64,000 nucleotides of DNA from Renibacterium salmoninarum ATCC 33209 (GTDB taxonomy: Bacteria; Actinomycetota; Actinomycetes; Actinomycetales; Micrococcaceae): NCBI RefSeq assembly GCF_000018885.1, contig NC_010168.1:620001-684000 (forward strand). The letters are read 5' to 3'. Shown one piece after another: positions 18,273-29,491 of the stretch. The notes under the pieces were generated by a model. It had not been told where the DNA came from, did not search any database, and saw nothing but the letters and a program-made list of their open reading frames with translations. Made by a program: the position numbers and the translations under genes. Numbering within the stretch: position 1 is the first letter of the stretch; the number at the start of each line of letters is the position of its first letter.

Positions 18273-18638
18273 ATGGGGCTCTACGACTCGGTCGGTTGGT
18301 CTGCCTATACCAAGGATCCGCAGGCTTTGAAGGGAGCCTTGAATGGCTCAGAATTTATTTGTGTGGCCGAGGAAGATGGCCAACTTTTGGGACTGGCGCG
18401 CGCTATATCGGATGGCTTCACTGTGTGCTATTTACAAGATGTCTTAGTGAACCCGGCTTGGCAGCGGCAAGGGATTGGTGCTGAGCTGGTCAAACAGGTA
18501 TTGGCAGCGCATGATCAGCTCCTCCAATTCGTCTTGCTGACCGATGACGAGCCTGCGCAACACGCGTTTTACCGTTCCTTGGGCCTAACAAATACTGCAG
18601 ACCAAGCAGGAATTAACGCCTTCTTCCGGTTCAGCTAG
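18273..18638 (+). CDS. GNAT-family acetyltransferase, 5' end possibly damaged
   Basis: 121 residues from the ATG at 18273. The acetyl-CoA site is VLVNPAWQRQGIGAELVKQV, followed by the GNAT-type end ...FYRSLGLTNTADQAGINAFF. The same frame continues upstream without a start as HADIREVEPAALDFEQV, while an ATG in another frame stands at 18223. One missing G after that ATG (ATGGCTGAT to ATGCTGAT) would explain it. The present product would lack about 17 residues including part of the first strand and may be inactive. The substrate is unknown. Confidence 0.6.
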   Translation: MGLYDSVGWSAYTKDPQALKGALNGSEFICVAEEDGQLLGLARAISDGFTVCYLQDVLVNPAWQRQGIGAELVKQVLAAHDQLLQFVLLTDDEPAQHAFYRSLGLTNTADQAGINAFFRFS

Positions 18639-19824
18639 CTGCTACCGCCGTCGGCAGTGCTTCTGCGAGTACCGCTGACTTTTTACTGGCGGCCTTGGCC
18701 GCTATCAAGATGACTAGCAGGCCAAGACCGGACAGAATTGCGCCAATCCAGATCGGGGAGGTGTAGCCCAGGCCCACGCCGATGCCTACGCCGCCCAGCC
18801 AAGCGCCAAGGGCGTTGCCGATGTTGAATGCGGCAATATTGCTACCGGAAGCCAGCGTTGGTGTTTCATGGGCGAAATGCATGATCCGCATTTGCAGGCC
18901 GGGTACGGTACCAAAGCCGAATCCTGCCATGAGTACCAGCGCGGAAATGGTCACGACGGGGTTGGCTGCGAAGATCGAGAAAACAATCAGAATCACAGTT
19001 AGTACCGTCAGGCTCACGGCAAGAGTTTTGTCTCGGGCTTTATCAGCAGTTTTACCACCGATGAGGTTTCCGGCGAAGGAACCTAATCCGAAGAGGATGA
19101 GTAACCAGGGCACCAGCGTGCTGGCAAATCCGGTGACCTCGGTCAGAGTGTAAGCGATATAAGTAAAGGCGCCGAACATTCCGCCAAAGCCCAGAATGGT
19201 CACGGCAATAGAAAGCCAGACCTGGCCCTTTCCGAAGGCCTTAATTTCATCGCGAAGTCTGGACGGTTTTCCGGCCACATGTTGTTTCGGTACCAATAAT
19301 GCGATACCAGCCATGGCGACCAGTCCCAAAACTGAAATCACTGCGAAGGTTGAGCGCCAACCGAAATTCTGTCCGAGTAAAGTGCCGAAGGGTACACCGA
19401 GCACGGTTGCCATCGTCAGCCCAGCGAACATCATCGATATTGCCGCGCCTTTGCGTTCCGGCGCGACCATGTTTGCCGCTACGACCGCGCCGATGCCAAA
19501 GAAAGCACCGTGCGTTAGTGCGGCAAGGATACGGCCAGTCAGCATCAGGCTGAAGGTGGGCGCTACCGCGGAGAGCAAGTTGCCGGCGATGAACAACACC
19601 ATCAGCGAGATCAAGACAGCTTTGCGGGGGAGTCAGGTCACAGCGGCGGTCAGTAAGATGCCGCTGACGGCGACCGAAAGCGCATAGCCGGAGATAAGCC
19701 AACCAGCCGTCGGCTCATCTACGTTGAATGTTTGGGCTACTTCGGGAAGTAGTCCCATGATGACGAATTCGGTCAGGCCGATGCCGAATCCGCTGATGGC
19801 CAACGCTAAGAGGCCGAGAGGCAT
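18631..19824 (-). pseudogene. MFS exporter of the AraJ type, interrupted by TGA
   Basis: A single frame of about 397 codons has a TGA at 19633-19635, between GILLTAAVT and LPRKAVLISLMVLF. The segments on both sides are typical DHA1 exporter sequence (LTEFVIMGLLPEVAQTFNV; RILAALTHGAFFGIGAVVA). CGA (Arg) to TGA is the simplest change. It is divergent from an intact MarR gene with a palindromic operator between them, so the pair was a regulated efflux unit. It overlaps the GNAT gene end by 8 bp. Confidence 0.88.
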
Positions 19825-19872
19825 GAGAAGGACTCCTTGAGGGATCTTGACAGGTGCGCAGAGAAATTAGCT

Positions 19873-19895
19873 GCGTATGCAATAGTTGCACACGC
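19873..19895. promoter_or_regulatory. Candidate MarR operator
   Basis: A 23-bp palindrome with 10-bp arms and one mismatch (GCGTATGCAA, TAG, TTGCACACGC) lies between the MFS and marR starts. The size and spacing fit a MarR dimer site. Confidence 0.6.
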
Positions 19896-19928
19896 GCTAT
19901 ATAGGCGCAAGCCGTGTAATATGGAGGG

Positions 19929-20363
19929 ATGGGAATTGCAGACGACGCGGTAGAAATTCGGGCACTGGGCTGGCGACGCCTTGCTGCTTTGCATGGCTTG
20001 ATCGAATCGTCGTTGGAGCGCGAGTTGCAGGCTAAACACGGATTATCCGTTGTGGAGTACACCGTGTTGGACGCTTTGTCCCGGCAAGACGGTTGGCACA
20101 TGCGGATGCAACAGTTAGCGCGAGCGGCAGCGTTGTCTGGTAGTGCGACCACCCGATTGGTGAACCGATTGGAAGAACGAGGCTTCTTATCGCGCTATCT
20201 GTGTGCAGATGATCGTCGCGGAATTTATACCGAAGTCACCGAAGCTGGCTTAACAGCGCTGAAAAAGGCGCGTCCTGATCATGACGAAACTCTTGAGCAC
20301 GCTCTTGCCGAGGCTGCGCAGACCGAAGAACTGCGTCTGCTGGCAGAATCGCTAAATAACTGA
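19929..20363 (+). CDS. MarR family transcriptional regulator
   Basis: 144 residues. Winged helix at about 30-105: LSVVEYTVLDALSRQDGWHM, QQLARAAALSGSATTRLVNR, and the wing with CADDRRGIYTEVTEAG (the DxR signature). It probably represses itself and the divergent MFS exporter in response to a small aromatic ligand. The ATG at 19929 follows GGAGGG closely. It is intact although its transporter target is broken. Confidence 0.9.
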   Translation: MGIADDAVEIRALGWRRLAALHGLIESSLERELQAKHGLSVVEYTVLDALSRQDGWHMRMQQLARAAALSGSATTRLVNRLEERGFLSRYLCADDRRGIYTEVTEAGLTALKKARPDHDETLEHALAEAAQTEELRLLAESLNN

Positions 20364-20364
20364 C

Positions 20365-21256
20365 TCAGTAGAGATCAATCTCGCCGGGGGCGAAGAGTTC
20401 CGCGGCGTGACCAACCACCAGTCGATCCGGCACGCCAACTAGTTCAACGTCCTTTTCTGGGTAGTCAAAGCGGGCGAGCACATGACGCATCGCTTCGAGC
20501 CGGGCACGTTTTTTGTCGTTAACTCTTTACCACGGTCCAAGGCGAATGCCTGGTGTCGGTCTTACGAAACATCATCTCTTTCGCGGCGGTGTACGCGTCC
20601 CATTTATCTAGCGAGGCTAAGTCCATGGGGGAGAGTTTCCACTGACGTACCGGGTCTACCTGCCGAATAGTGAACCGGGTGAGTTGTTCTGACCGCGAGA
20701 CCGAAAACCAGAATTTGACCACGTCAACGCCATCGTTGACCAACATCTTTTCGAAAGCCGGGGCTTGGCGCAGAAACTCAGCGTATTGACCGTCAGTACA
20801 GAAGCCCATAACCCTTTCTACCCCGGCCCTGGTGTACCACGATCGATCGAACATTACGATCTCGCCAGCCGCGGGCAAATGGTAAACATAGCGCTGGAAG
20901 TACCATTGGCTTTGTTCACGTGCGGTGGGCTTCTCCAGGGCGACGACTCGAGCCCCACGCGGATTCATTTGTTCAGTGAACCGTTTGATAGTGCCACCTT
21001 TGCCGGCCGCATCGCGGCCCTCAAATAACAGCACGATTCTGCGACCGGTGTCTTTGACCCAATTTTGCAGTTTCAGTAGTTCGATTTGGAGCAGCCGCTT
21101 ATCCATTTCGTAGATTTCCCGAGCAAGTCGAGCGTCGTAGGGATAGCCTTCCCTCCAAGTATCTACCGCAACACCATCTGGCCCGATAAGTACCGGATCG
21201 TCGTCGTCGGTGTCCAAAACACTGAACCCGGGGAGCGCGAGCTTCATTTCAACCAT
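20365..21256 (-). pseudogene. Polyphosphate kinase 2 family protein, frameshifted near the C-terminus
   Basis: From the ATG at 21256 the frame encodes the PPK2 core: Walker A (FEGRDAAGKGGTIKRF), FDRSWYTRAGVERVMGF and the lid region. After SPWTVVKS an extra T makes TAA (about 20518-20521). In the next frame the normal end follows (NDKKRARLEAMRHVLARFDY to the TGA at 20365). PPK2 transfers phosphate between polyphosphate and nucleotides. The shift removes about 50 residues. The frame upstream of 21256 is not family sequence. Activity is doubtful. Confidence 0.85.
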
Positions 21257-21278
21257 GACCTGACCATAGAGTGGGGGA

Positions 21279-21950
21279 GTGAACCACCGATTAATGCCTG
21301 GTGAACCGGTGAGGTTCGAGGACGTCACCGTGCGGGCCGTGCAGCTCTCCAAAGTCGACGCCGAGCCGGCTTGGCTGAGTTCGGCCGAGAGTCTGCGAGC
21401 TTCGCGGTTCAGCAGCCAAGAACTGCACGACCGTTTCGTGGCAAGACGACTCGCGATCCGCATCTTCGCGGCCAAGCTATTGGGTGTCTCTCCCGAGCGC
21501 CTCGAGTCGCATTACTCCTGCCCAGACCACGGCGCGGGCGTGCATTTAGACCACGGGCGTCCTGGTTTCGCTTTGGTTGGCGAAGTTATGCCAATAGCTT
21601 TGAGCAGTTCAAGTAGCGCGGATTGGACGTTACTGGCCGGGATAGCCAGCTCGAGGCCGAAAATCGGGATTGATCTAGAGCAGATAGCGCGTGTTGGCTT
21701 CGAAGGTTTTGACGATGCGGTGCTGACGGCACAAGAGAAATCGCGTTGTCTTAGCCTTCCAGCTGAGGATAGACCCAGTTTTCGAGCGAATTGTTGGGGT
21801 GCAAAAGAAGCATTGCTCAAAGCTGACGGCCGCGGACTCCGGATTGACCAGAGCACAATTGAGTCGTATTCGCCGCAGGTCCGGTTGCTCGATTCTCAGT
21901 CTTTGGGGATGCCCGCCGGTTTTTCCGCCGCTTTAGCCGTGCAAGACTAG
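21279..21950 (+). CDS. 4'-phosphopantetheinyl transferase
   Basis: 223 residues of the Sfp/HetI type. The metal and CoA-binding motifs are present: KIGIDLEQI and WGAKEALLKADGRGL. The enzyme attaches phosphopantetheine to carrier domains of synthetases. GTG at 21279 follows a G-rich stretch; ATG at 21294 is an alternative. It lies close to the Pls-like NRPS pseudogene (23335-27319), whose T domain would be an obvious substrate, but it may also serve other carrier proteins. Intact. Confidence 0.85.
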   Translation: MNHRLMPGEPVRFEDVTVRAVQLSKVDAEPAWLSSAESLRASRFSSQELHDRFVARRLAIRIFAAKLLGVSPERLESHYSCPDHGAGVHLDHGRPGFALVGEVMPIALSSSSSADWTLLAGIASSRPKIGIDLEQIARVGFEGFDDAVLTAQEKSRCLSLPAEDRPSFRANCWGAKEALLKADGRGLRIDQSTIESYSPQVRLLDSQSLGMPAGFSAALAVQD

Positions 21951-21960
21951 CCGTGCAGGA

Positions 21961-23338
21961 TTAGCGACTGCTAGCCGACTGAGCTGGAAACGCAGGTAGC
22001 TCGGCTTGATAAAGCCAAGGCGTCAACAACGCGCGGGAATCTAGGCCGGGCTCTAACTCGTCGGCCAGCGCAAAGAACTCGGACGTGCTCACCGAACTGT
22101 GCGCATAGCGCTCCGTCCAGCTTCGCAGCAGCGCGAAAAATGCCTCATCACCACGGGCGTTGCGTAAGGCATGCAATGTTAAGGAGCCACGCTTATAAAC
22201 TCGATCATCGAACATTTTGACCGCACCGGGGGAGCCAATGATCAGATCCTGTGCTTCGGCGGCCAGCTTTTGGTGCGCTGCTTTTGCCCGGTCTGCGGCT
22301 TTCATCAAACCAGAAGCCTCGGACCAAATCCATTCTGCGTAGCAGGCAAAACCTTCGTGAAGCCAGATGTCCTGCCAGCGCGCGAGCGTCAAGGAATTGC
22401 CAAACCATTGGTGTGACAACTCATGAGCGATCAAGCGTTGCGCATCCCAGCCGGAATTCAAATGATTGCGCCCGATGATCGACAACGACTGAGCCTCAAG
22501 CGGTATGTCTAGCTCGTCTTCAGTAACCACCACGGTGTATCCGGCGAAGGGGTATGGCCCAAAGCAAAACTCAAAGGTATCCATCATGGCTCGCTGCTTT
22601 TGCCAGGCCTTCAAGGGTGCGCGGGACCAAAGCGGCGGGCACCGCAACGGCTAGCGGAACGGGCTCACTCGGTGCCCGATGCGTTCCCCGTTGCTGCTCG
22701 GCAAGCGGCAAAAGTTGGTAGCGGCCAATCTGCACCGTAGCGAGGTAAGTTGCCATCGGTTCGGGTTGTTCATAAACCCAGGTCTGCCGGCTGGATTTGC
22801 TCGAATGGGAAATCAGGGTGCCATTGCAAACTGGTCGGTAGTTGACGTCGGTGGTGACAGAAATGCGAAAGCTAGCCTTTTGACTGGGGTGATCATTACA
22901 AGGAAACCAGCTGGGTGCTCCGGTTGGCTGCCCCGCAACTAAAACGCCGTCGGCTAGTTCTTCCCAGCCAACATCGCCCCAGATGCCGTCGCTGGGTGCT
23001 GGATTCCCTTCGTATCGCACCTCGATGCTAAAGGGCTGCCCCTTTGCGATCGCTTCCGCCAACGTCACGACCAATTGCCCGGTGCGTTGGGCGTATGTAG
23101 CAACTTTTAGCGATTTTCCCGAGCTTTTGACCGCAATTTTTCCAGCGCGCAAACCATCCAGATTGAGCACTATCGATTTCAATTTGGTTGTTGTGACGGC
23201 GTCGATGACTGCCTTGCCGATGAGCCGATTGCTTGCCAGCCGACAATCGAGATCCAAATCATAATGTTGGACGCGGAAGTCATCGGTGCCATGCCCCGGA
23301 GTGTAAGGGTCAAAGGGTTCTAAAGTTGCTGTGCTCAT
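21961..23338 (-). pseudogene. M1-family zinc aminopeptidase, frameshifted
   Basis: The N-terminal part (23338 to about 22595) reads SFRISVTTDVNYRPVCNGTL and ends in [12 protein letters not shown]. An extra G near 22597 shifts the frame; removing it gives [20 protein letters not shown]. The rest carries the gluzincin site [10 protein letters not shown] and, 18 residues on, [11 protein letters not shown] (HExxH-x18-E). About 458 codons in all. The ATG overlaps the stop of the Pls-like gene (ATGA), so the two were co-translated. In poly-lysine producers the adjacent Pld peptidase is, as I recall, of this type. Confidence 0.88.
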
Positions 23339-26300
23339 GAATTCTGTTCAGTAGTCTGTATTGGTCCTTGAGCCGCTGGTCCCTTCCAAGGGCTGACCGG
23401 ATTGCCAATCCAGTAGCTTCCAGCTGGCACGGTTTCACCGCGCATCACCAAAGATGCAGGGCCAACCGTTCCGCCCCGGGCAATCCGGGCCGCGGGCAGG
23501 ATTACGCTGTGGGGGCCCATCGTGGCACCCTCTTCTAGGGTAACGGTGTCTAGGGCCATGATTCGGTCATGGAAGAGGTGAGTCTGAACTACGCAGCCCC
23601 GATTCACCGTTGAGCTTTCACCCAGGGTCACCAGATCGGCCTCCGGCAGCCAATACGATTCGCACCAGGTTCCGTGCCCAATTTTGGCACCAAGCGAACG
23701 TAGCCACCAGACAAGAGCCGGCGTACCACTTGCTGCCCGGGCAAACCAGGGAGCTGCCACCGACTCTATACAAGGTGTCCACTACCTCGCTAAGCCAAAT
23801 AAACGAGCTTCACAACGGATGCTCGCCAACCCTAATCCTGCCCACCAAGAGCCATTTAGCTACGACGGCGCTGCCCGCAGCAACCGCACCAGCGAGCATC
23901 ATGACGACTCCGCCCAGTACCGCCGCGACAAAGTATCCAGTGTGACTTGCCAGCCAAGAAAACAAGCTCAAGACGCTTACTGTGATGGCGACGGTCAGCA
24001 TCGTAGGAACGAATCGACAAATCTCCCAGAGTGCTCTGGCGACTTTCAGTTTTCTCGGCGGTTCGAAGGTTCGCGAAGCATCGGAACTTTGCGCCACCCG
24101 ACGCAGGCGTACCGGTGGTGATCCAAGCCAGGACGTACCGGCTTTTGCTTTCGCGGGCGTCGCTGAAAGTACCGCGACCAGTGAGTTCTTCGGCACAGAT
24201 CTGCCCGCGGCAGTCATACCGGAGTTGCCAAGAAAAGCGCGTTTGCCAATTTTCGCCGGCGCAATATGGACAAAGCCGCCGCCAAGTTCGTAGGAGGCAA
24301 CCATCGTTTTATCGGCCAAAAATGCGCCATCGCCGACCGTGGTCATGGAAGGTAGCAGCAACACGGTAGAAGCTTCAACGTTCTTCCCGATCTTGGCCCC
24401 GAGTAAGCGCAACCAAATCGGGGTGAATAGCGAGGCGTAAATCGGGAAGAGTAAGTCTCTGGCTAAATCCAGCACGCGTTCAGTCGCCCAGACTTGCCAA
24501 CCAATTCGGCTGCGCACCGGGTGGAACCCTTCCCGTAGGCCAAGGCTAAGTAAGCGGACGGTGCCGAGAATGAGCAGCATCAGAATCAGGAACCAGATCA
24601 GCGTTGCAAGGGGAACGGCAAGCAATAACTGAAGGTAAATATGATCCAGCGCGGGGAAAGCGGGCAGCCCGACGCCGGCGGGCGAGCGCCAGATTGCCGC
24701 AGCCAAACTTAGGCCGAAGAAACCAGCAATTGCCGCGGCAAGAAAGGGAATCATTGACAACACGGTTGACGCTGAAGCGTAAATTCCTAGCCAAAGGCGG
24801 TTACTACGTTGCGGTACCTCTGGCCAGTCGGGACGAGCTTTGCCGATCCGTTACGCCGGAGCGCCGGAATACTGTTGGCCAGCGCGTACTTTACCCAGTA
24901 CCGCAGAGCCCGCGGCAACTTGGGCGCTTCTGCCCACTCGGGTGCCGGGCATTAAGGTGCTGCGCGCACCGACGGTTGCGTTAGCACCCACCGCAATCCT
25001 GCCAATATGCACATTGTCGCCGTCGATCCACCAACCGGACAGATCAACTTCGGGTTCGATCGAGGCGCCCTCACCCAAGCTCAGGAAACCAGTGACCGGG
25101 GGTACCGAATGCAAGCTGACGTCTTTGCCTATTTTTGCGCCCAAAGCGCGTGCGTAATGTGACACCCAAGGTGCACTCGCTAATGAGACGGCTTGGGCTA
25201 AATCAGCAATTTGCTCAGCCAGCCATAGTCGCAGGTGCACGCGTCCGCTGCGTGGATAGACGCCGGGAGTGACATCACGCAATAGGATCCGGGCCGCGAG
25301 CACTGAAATTCCCATCCGTCCCCAGGGGCTAACGAATACCGCCCAAGTAGCCAGAATCCACCACCAACTCACAGTTGGCAGATGCCATTCAGCAGTGCCC
25401 TCAGTGCCGCTGAGGAAAGCGAGGATATTACTGATGACCATGAGATAAGTCAGCCAACGCATACCTACCAAAATATGCAACGGAAGGCCCATAAGGGTTT
25501 GAAAAACTTGCGACTTACGGGCCGTTCGGCGCACGTCACGGACGACGGCGGGCGCAGCGTTTTGGTAATCAGGAACCGACTGTCTGGCCAGATCCACCAA
25601 GGCGCCGATCCTGGGGTGGGCATAGATGTCAGCAACGGTGATCGTTGGGTAGCGTACCCGAAGCGCGGAGACTAGTTGTGCCGCGGCAAGCGAGCCGCCA
25701 CCTTGCGCGAAGAAATCTGCGTCCAGATTTGCCGCATCGCCGCCCAAGATCGAATTCCACTGGTCCAGGATCCACTGGGAATCTGGTTCTAATTCCAAGT
25801 CGGCTACGTTGTCGCCACTTCCAGAACCGAGCAAAGGCCAAGGCAAAGCGTTTCGGTCTACCTTGCCACTGGTCTTAGTCGGCAAAGTCTCCACGACGGT
25901 GAGTAACGGTATCAATGCGGCAGGTAATTCTTTGCCGAGCAGTCCACGACAACTGGCCAGGTCTACCGGTTCCGACGCCGAATCTGCTACCAGATATCCC
26001 ACCAAAATCTGGTTGCCACCGGCAGTAGTTTTTACTGCGGCCGCGGCACCGAAGATTCCGGGTAAGCCTTGCAGCGCAGCATCGATTTCGCCGAGCTCTA
26101 TTCGCCGACCGCCAAGCTTCACTTGTTCATCGGCGCGACCCATGAAAATCAGCCCAGCCAGCTCAAACCGGACTAAATCGCCGCTACGATAGGCCCGTTG
26201 CCAGCCAAGGCTGGGCATCGGGGCGTATTTTTCGGCGTCTTTAGCCGGGTCTAAATAGCGAGCTAGCCCGACGCCGCCGATGATTAGTTCGCCAATTTCA

Positions 26301-27319
26301 CCCTCGGCGACCGGCACACCATTTTTATCTACAACGGCTAGGTCCCAGCCATCTAATGGCAAACCAATGCGCACTGGTCGAGCGTCTGGCCCGCTATGGC
26401 CGCCTAGGGGAGCTGCGCAGGCAACAACTGTCGCCTCGGTGGGTCCGTAGGTATTCCATACTTCGCGATCTTCTACCGCGAGCCGATCGGCAAGATCTGG
26501 CGGGCACGCTTCGCCACCGAAAATCAGCAGTCGAACATTTTCTAACGCTTCTACCGGCCATAACGCGGCAAGCGTCGGCACGGTGGAAACGACCGTGATT
26601 CCATGCGAAATAAGCCACGGGCCTAAGTCCATGCCAGTCCGTACAAGCGAGCGAGGTGCAGGCACCAGGCAGGCGCCGTGCCGCCAGGCGAGCCGCATTT
26701 CTTCGCACGAAGCGTCGAAAGCTACCGACAGTCCGGCCAATACCCGATCATTGCTATTTATCGGCTCTGCTTGTAAAAATAAACGAGCTTCAGCGTCAAC
26801 AAATGCCGCAGCAGATCGATGCGATACCGCGACCCCTTTGGGCGTACCAGTCGAACCCGAGGTGAAGATGATCCAAGAATCGTCGTCTACGGTGGGCGTG
26901 CGCGGGTGGGGAAACGGCGCAGGCCGATCTTTACCGACTAGGATTTCGCCAGTGTGCAACACTCCGGCGACTTTGGCTTCACTGAAGACAAGTTTGGCGC
27001 GCTCATCTGGGTCATCGGCGTCTACTGGAACGTAAGCGGCACCGATCATGAGCACCGAAAGGATCGCAATGTAGAGCTCTGCAGTTCCCGAGGGAATCCG
27101 CACGCCAACCTTGTCGCCGGCGCCTAATCCCGCCAGATGCAGGGTCTTGGGGTAGGCCTTAATCTCTTGCAGAAGTTCGGCATAACTCAGGGACCGAGTG
27201 CCGTCATCGAGCGCTGAAGCATCTGGAAAAGCCTCGGCGCTCGCGTTGAGGATGTCGATCAGTTTCCGTTCCGGCGGGGTGGCCTGCGAGCCGGGCAACT
27301 GAGGGGCATAAACGTTCAT
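23335..27319 (-). pseudogene. Pls-like non-ribosomal peptide synthetase, three lesions
   Basis: About 1,328 codons, the size of epsilon-poly-L-lysine synthetase (about 1,319 as I recall). Order: adenylation domain (IFTSGSTGTPKGVAVSHRS, FDASCEEM, NTYGPTEATV, YRSGDLVRFELAGL, KTSGKVDRNALP); carrier domain with Ser in AQGGGSLAAAQLV near residue 542; then membrane helices alternating with three left-handed beta-helix (hexapeptide) domains. Lesions: TAA at 24851 after YSGAPA, TGA near 23810 (GEHPL*, probably Trp) and an extra A near 23767. It overlaps the genes on both sides by ATGA, forming one operon with the oxidoreductase and M1 peptidase. Confidence 0.9.
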
Positions 27320-28278
27320 GGTTTCAGGAGTACCTTGCCGGTTGTTTTGCGTCCTTGGAGATCCCGATGCGCTTGAGCTGCGTCAGCGAGTGGATAGCTA
27401 GCGCCAATCCGAACGGAAAGCTCACCTTTGAGCACTGCGTCGAGAACGTCTGCCGAGCGCCAGCGGCGCTCCTCGGCGTCGAGAAGGTAAGAAGCCATTG
27501 TTGGGCGAGTCAAGAACAACGATCCACCGCGATTGAGGCGCTGAATATCGAAGGACGGTACCGGGCCCGAAGCGGCACCGTACAGCACCAGCGTTCCGCG
27601 AATCTTGAGCGCCGCTAAGGAACCGTCGAAAGTGTCCTTGCCGACGCCGTCGAACACTACGTCGACGCCGCGGCCTCCGGTCAATTCACGAACCTTTTCG
27701 GAGAAATCCTCATAACGCAACACCTGATCTGCGCCAGCTTCTCTGGCCAGAGCTTCCTTTTCATCGTTGGATACGGTGCTGATCACGGTTGCCCCCTTTG
27801 CTTTGAGCAGCTGGATCAGCAGCAGGCCAACTCCGCCCGCGCCAGCGTGCACCAACACGGTATGACTAGGCTGTACGGCAAAAGTTTAATTGATTAAATA
27901 ATGCGCAGTGATGCCCTGTAAGGGCAGCGCCGCCGCAGTATCCAGATCTATTCCGGCGGGTACCGGGAGCGCTTTTGCGGCGTCGAATAACGTGTATTCA
28001 GCATAAGATTCGGCACCCTCTGTGCAGGCGACGTGGTCACCTACCGCGAAGTTTGTTACGCCTTCACCCAGAGCGGCCACAACGCCAGCTGATTCAGATC
28101 CTGGCGTGAACGGTAACTCGATGGGATAGATACCTTCGCGTTGATAGGTCTCGATGTAGTTGACGCCGATCGCGGCAACCTTAACGAGTAGCTGACCTGG
28201 ACCGGGCTGTGGTGCAGCAACATCGGTGATCTGCAAGACCTCAGGGCCCCCAGCAGTAGTCGCAACGATGGCTTTCAT
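27316..28278 (-). pseudogene. Quinone oxidoreductase (zeta-crystallin-like MDR), TAA inside
   Basis: One frame of 320 codons with TAA at 27886-27888, between GITAHYLIN and TFAVQP. The first part is the GroES-like domain (GVNYIETYQREGIYPIELPF); the second has the NADPH-binding loop (VHAGAGGVGLLLIQLLKAKG) and the usual end. TCA (Ser) to TAA is likely. No catalytic zinc ligands are expected in this subfamily. Its last codons overlap the start of the Pls-like gene (ATGA). Confidence 0.88.
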
Positions 28279-28424
28279 AGCGGCACCCCTCTATAACTCT
28301 TTAGTTTTTGTACTAGTTCCCATCGTAGGCTTAGCCGGTGACATTCAGATGAACAGCATGACGGGCCGTGGCGTGCATAGAAATCGCACGGCGCACGGCC
28401 CGCTCAGCTTCGAGGTTTAGTTCG

Positions 28425-29323
28425 TTAGTTCTTGCTCACGATCCATGAATCGTTGGCGTGCTGCACTACTTGCGACAAATCACAACGGAAGCTTGATTGA
28501 CCGGCCTTATAAACGCTGCTGTTCGACGACGTCGGTGCGCTCCACTGGCCGTCGATTTTGAGCTTGTACTCGGTGCTTTGGAACGACTTTGTGCCCATAC
28601 GCATTGCAGTAATTGGCTGAGGTGCCTGCCGGCCCGTTCGTGTAAAGCTCAAAGATGTTCCAGCTTCGGTTGGTATCGCCCTGATCGGAGCCGCTTTGGG
28701 TGAAGAGGGTGTCCCATTTTTGCGTGCGCACATTGAATAATTGCGCCGACCAGGTGTTGCTGCTGGCGCTGGTTTGCTCCAGCTTGCCGAGGTAGGAATC
28801 GAGCCCATTTTTCTTCACGGTGTAATTGGCAACGAAGGTTGAATCGATATTTACCGACTTGGCTACATCGATTGAATCGCACCAAATCCCAATCCCAAGC
28901 CCAGACCTGCGGGGTATGTCCGCCGTTATAAGCAGCGACCATCTCAATGCACGAATTAGGTGCCTTCATGGTCGGAGCGTAGAGCGTATCCGAGCTGAAG
29001 GTGTACCCGGCTGCTACTGAGTTGTAGGCCTGCTGGCCCGTCATCGGCACATTGCTGGTAAAGACGCCCCAAGCTGGGTGATCTGGCACGGCTGCATCAG
29101 TGTTGGTGTCGAGGCCTTTGGCCGCGCTGCGCTCCTGTGTCCGGATGCGGGCAAAATGGTCGGCGGCACTGGTCAACGTGGTGCCGTCGTGCGCGCCGAT
29201 GACCGAGCTTGTTGATGCGGTTGTTGAGGGAGCAGCCTCGGCGTTACCAGCAATGACGCCGATAAAAAGTGAAGTAGCAAGAAGTCCGGTAGTGGCTAGT
29301 GCAATACAAAGCGGTTTTTCCAC
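28425..29323 (-). pseudogene. Secreted protein of unknown function, two frameshifts
   Basis: The N-terminus is a signal peptide (GTG at 29323; hydrophobic stretch ending AGNAEA). The next part includes MKAPNSCIEMVAAYNGGHTP and VWAWDW. The frame then shifts near 28885 into WCDSIDVAKSVNI and a region rich in Ser, Asn and aromatic residues, and again near 28605 into MGTKSFQSTEYKLKIDGQW and SSFRCDLSQVVQHANDSWIV. Conserved-looking Cys residues suggest an extracellular disulfide-bonded domain. I do not recognise the family. A carbohydrate- or surface-binding role is only a guess. Confidence 0.7.
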
Positions 29324-29491
29324 GGTTCAGTCCAATCGGGAAGCCGGAGAATCGAGGATTTCAGCGGACTACGCGCCATTGCGCAGCCCACCAACTTAGA
29401 ACGATAGGTATTCGGGCTGGACGCAAGCTTCGCGCCTGGTCGGAATTACCTGGAATATCTACCGATCATCCACCCACTTTGAATGCTTGAC

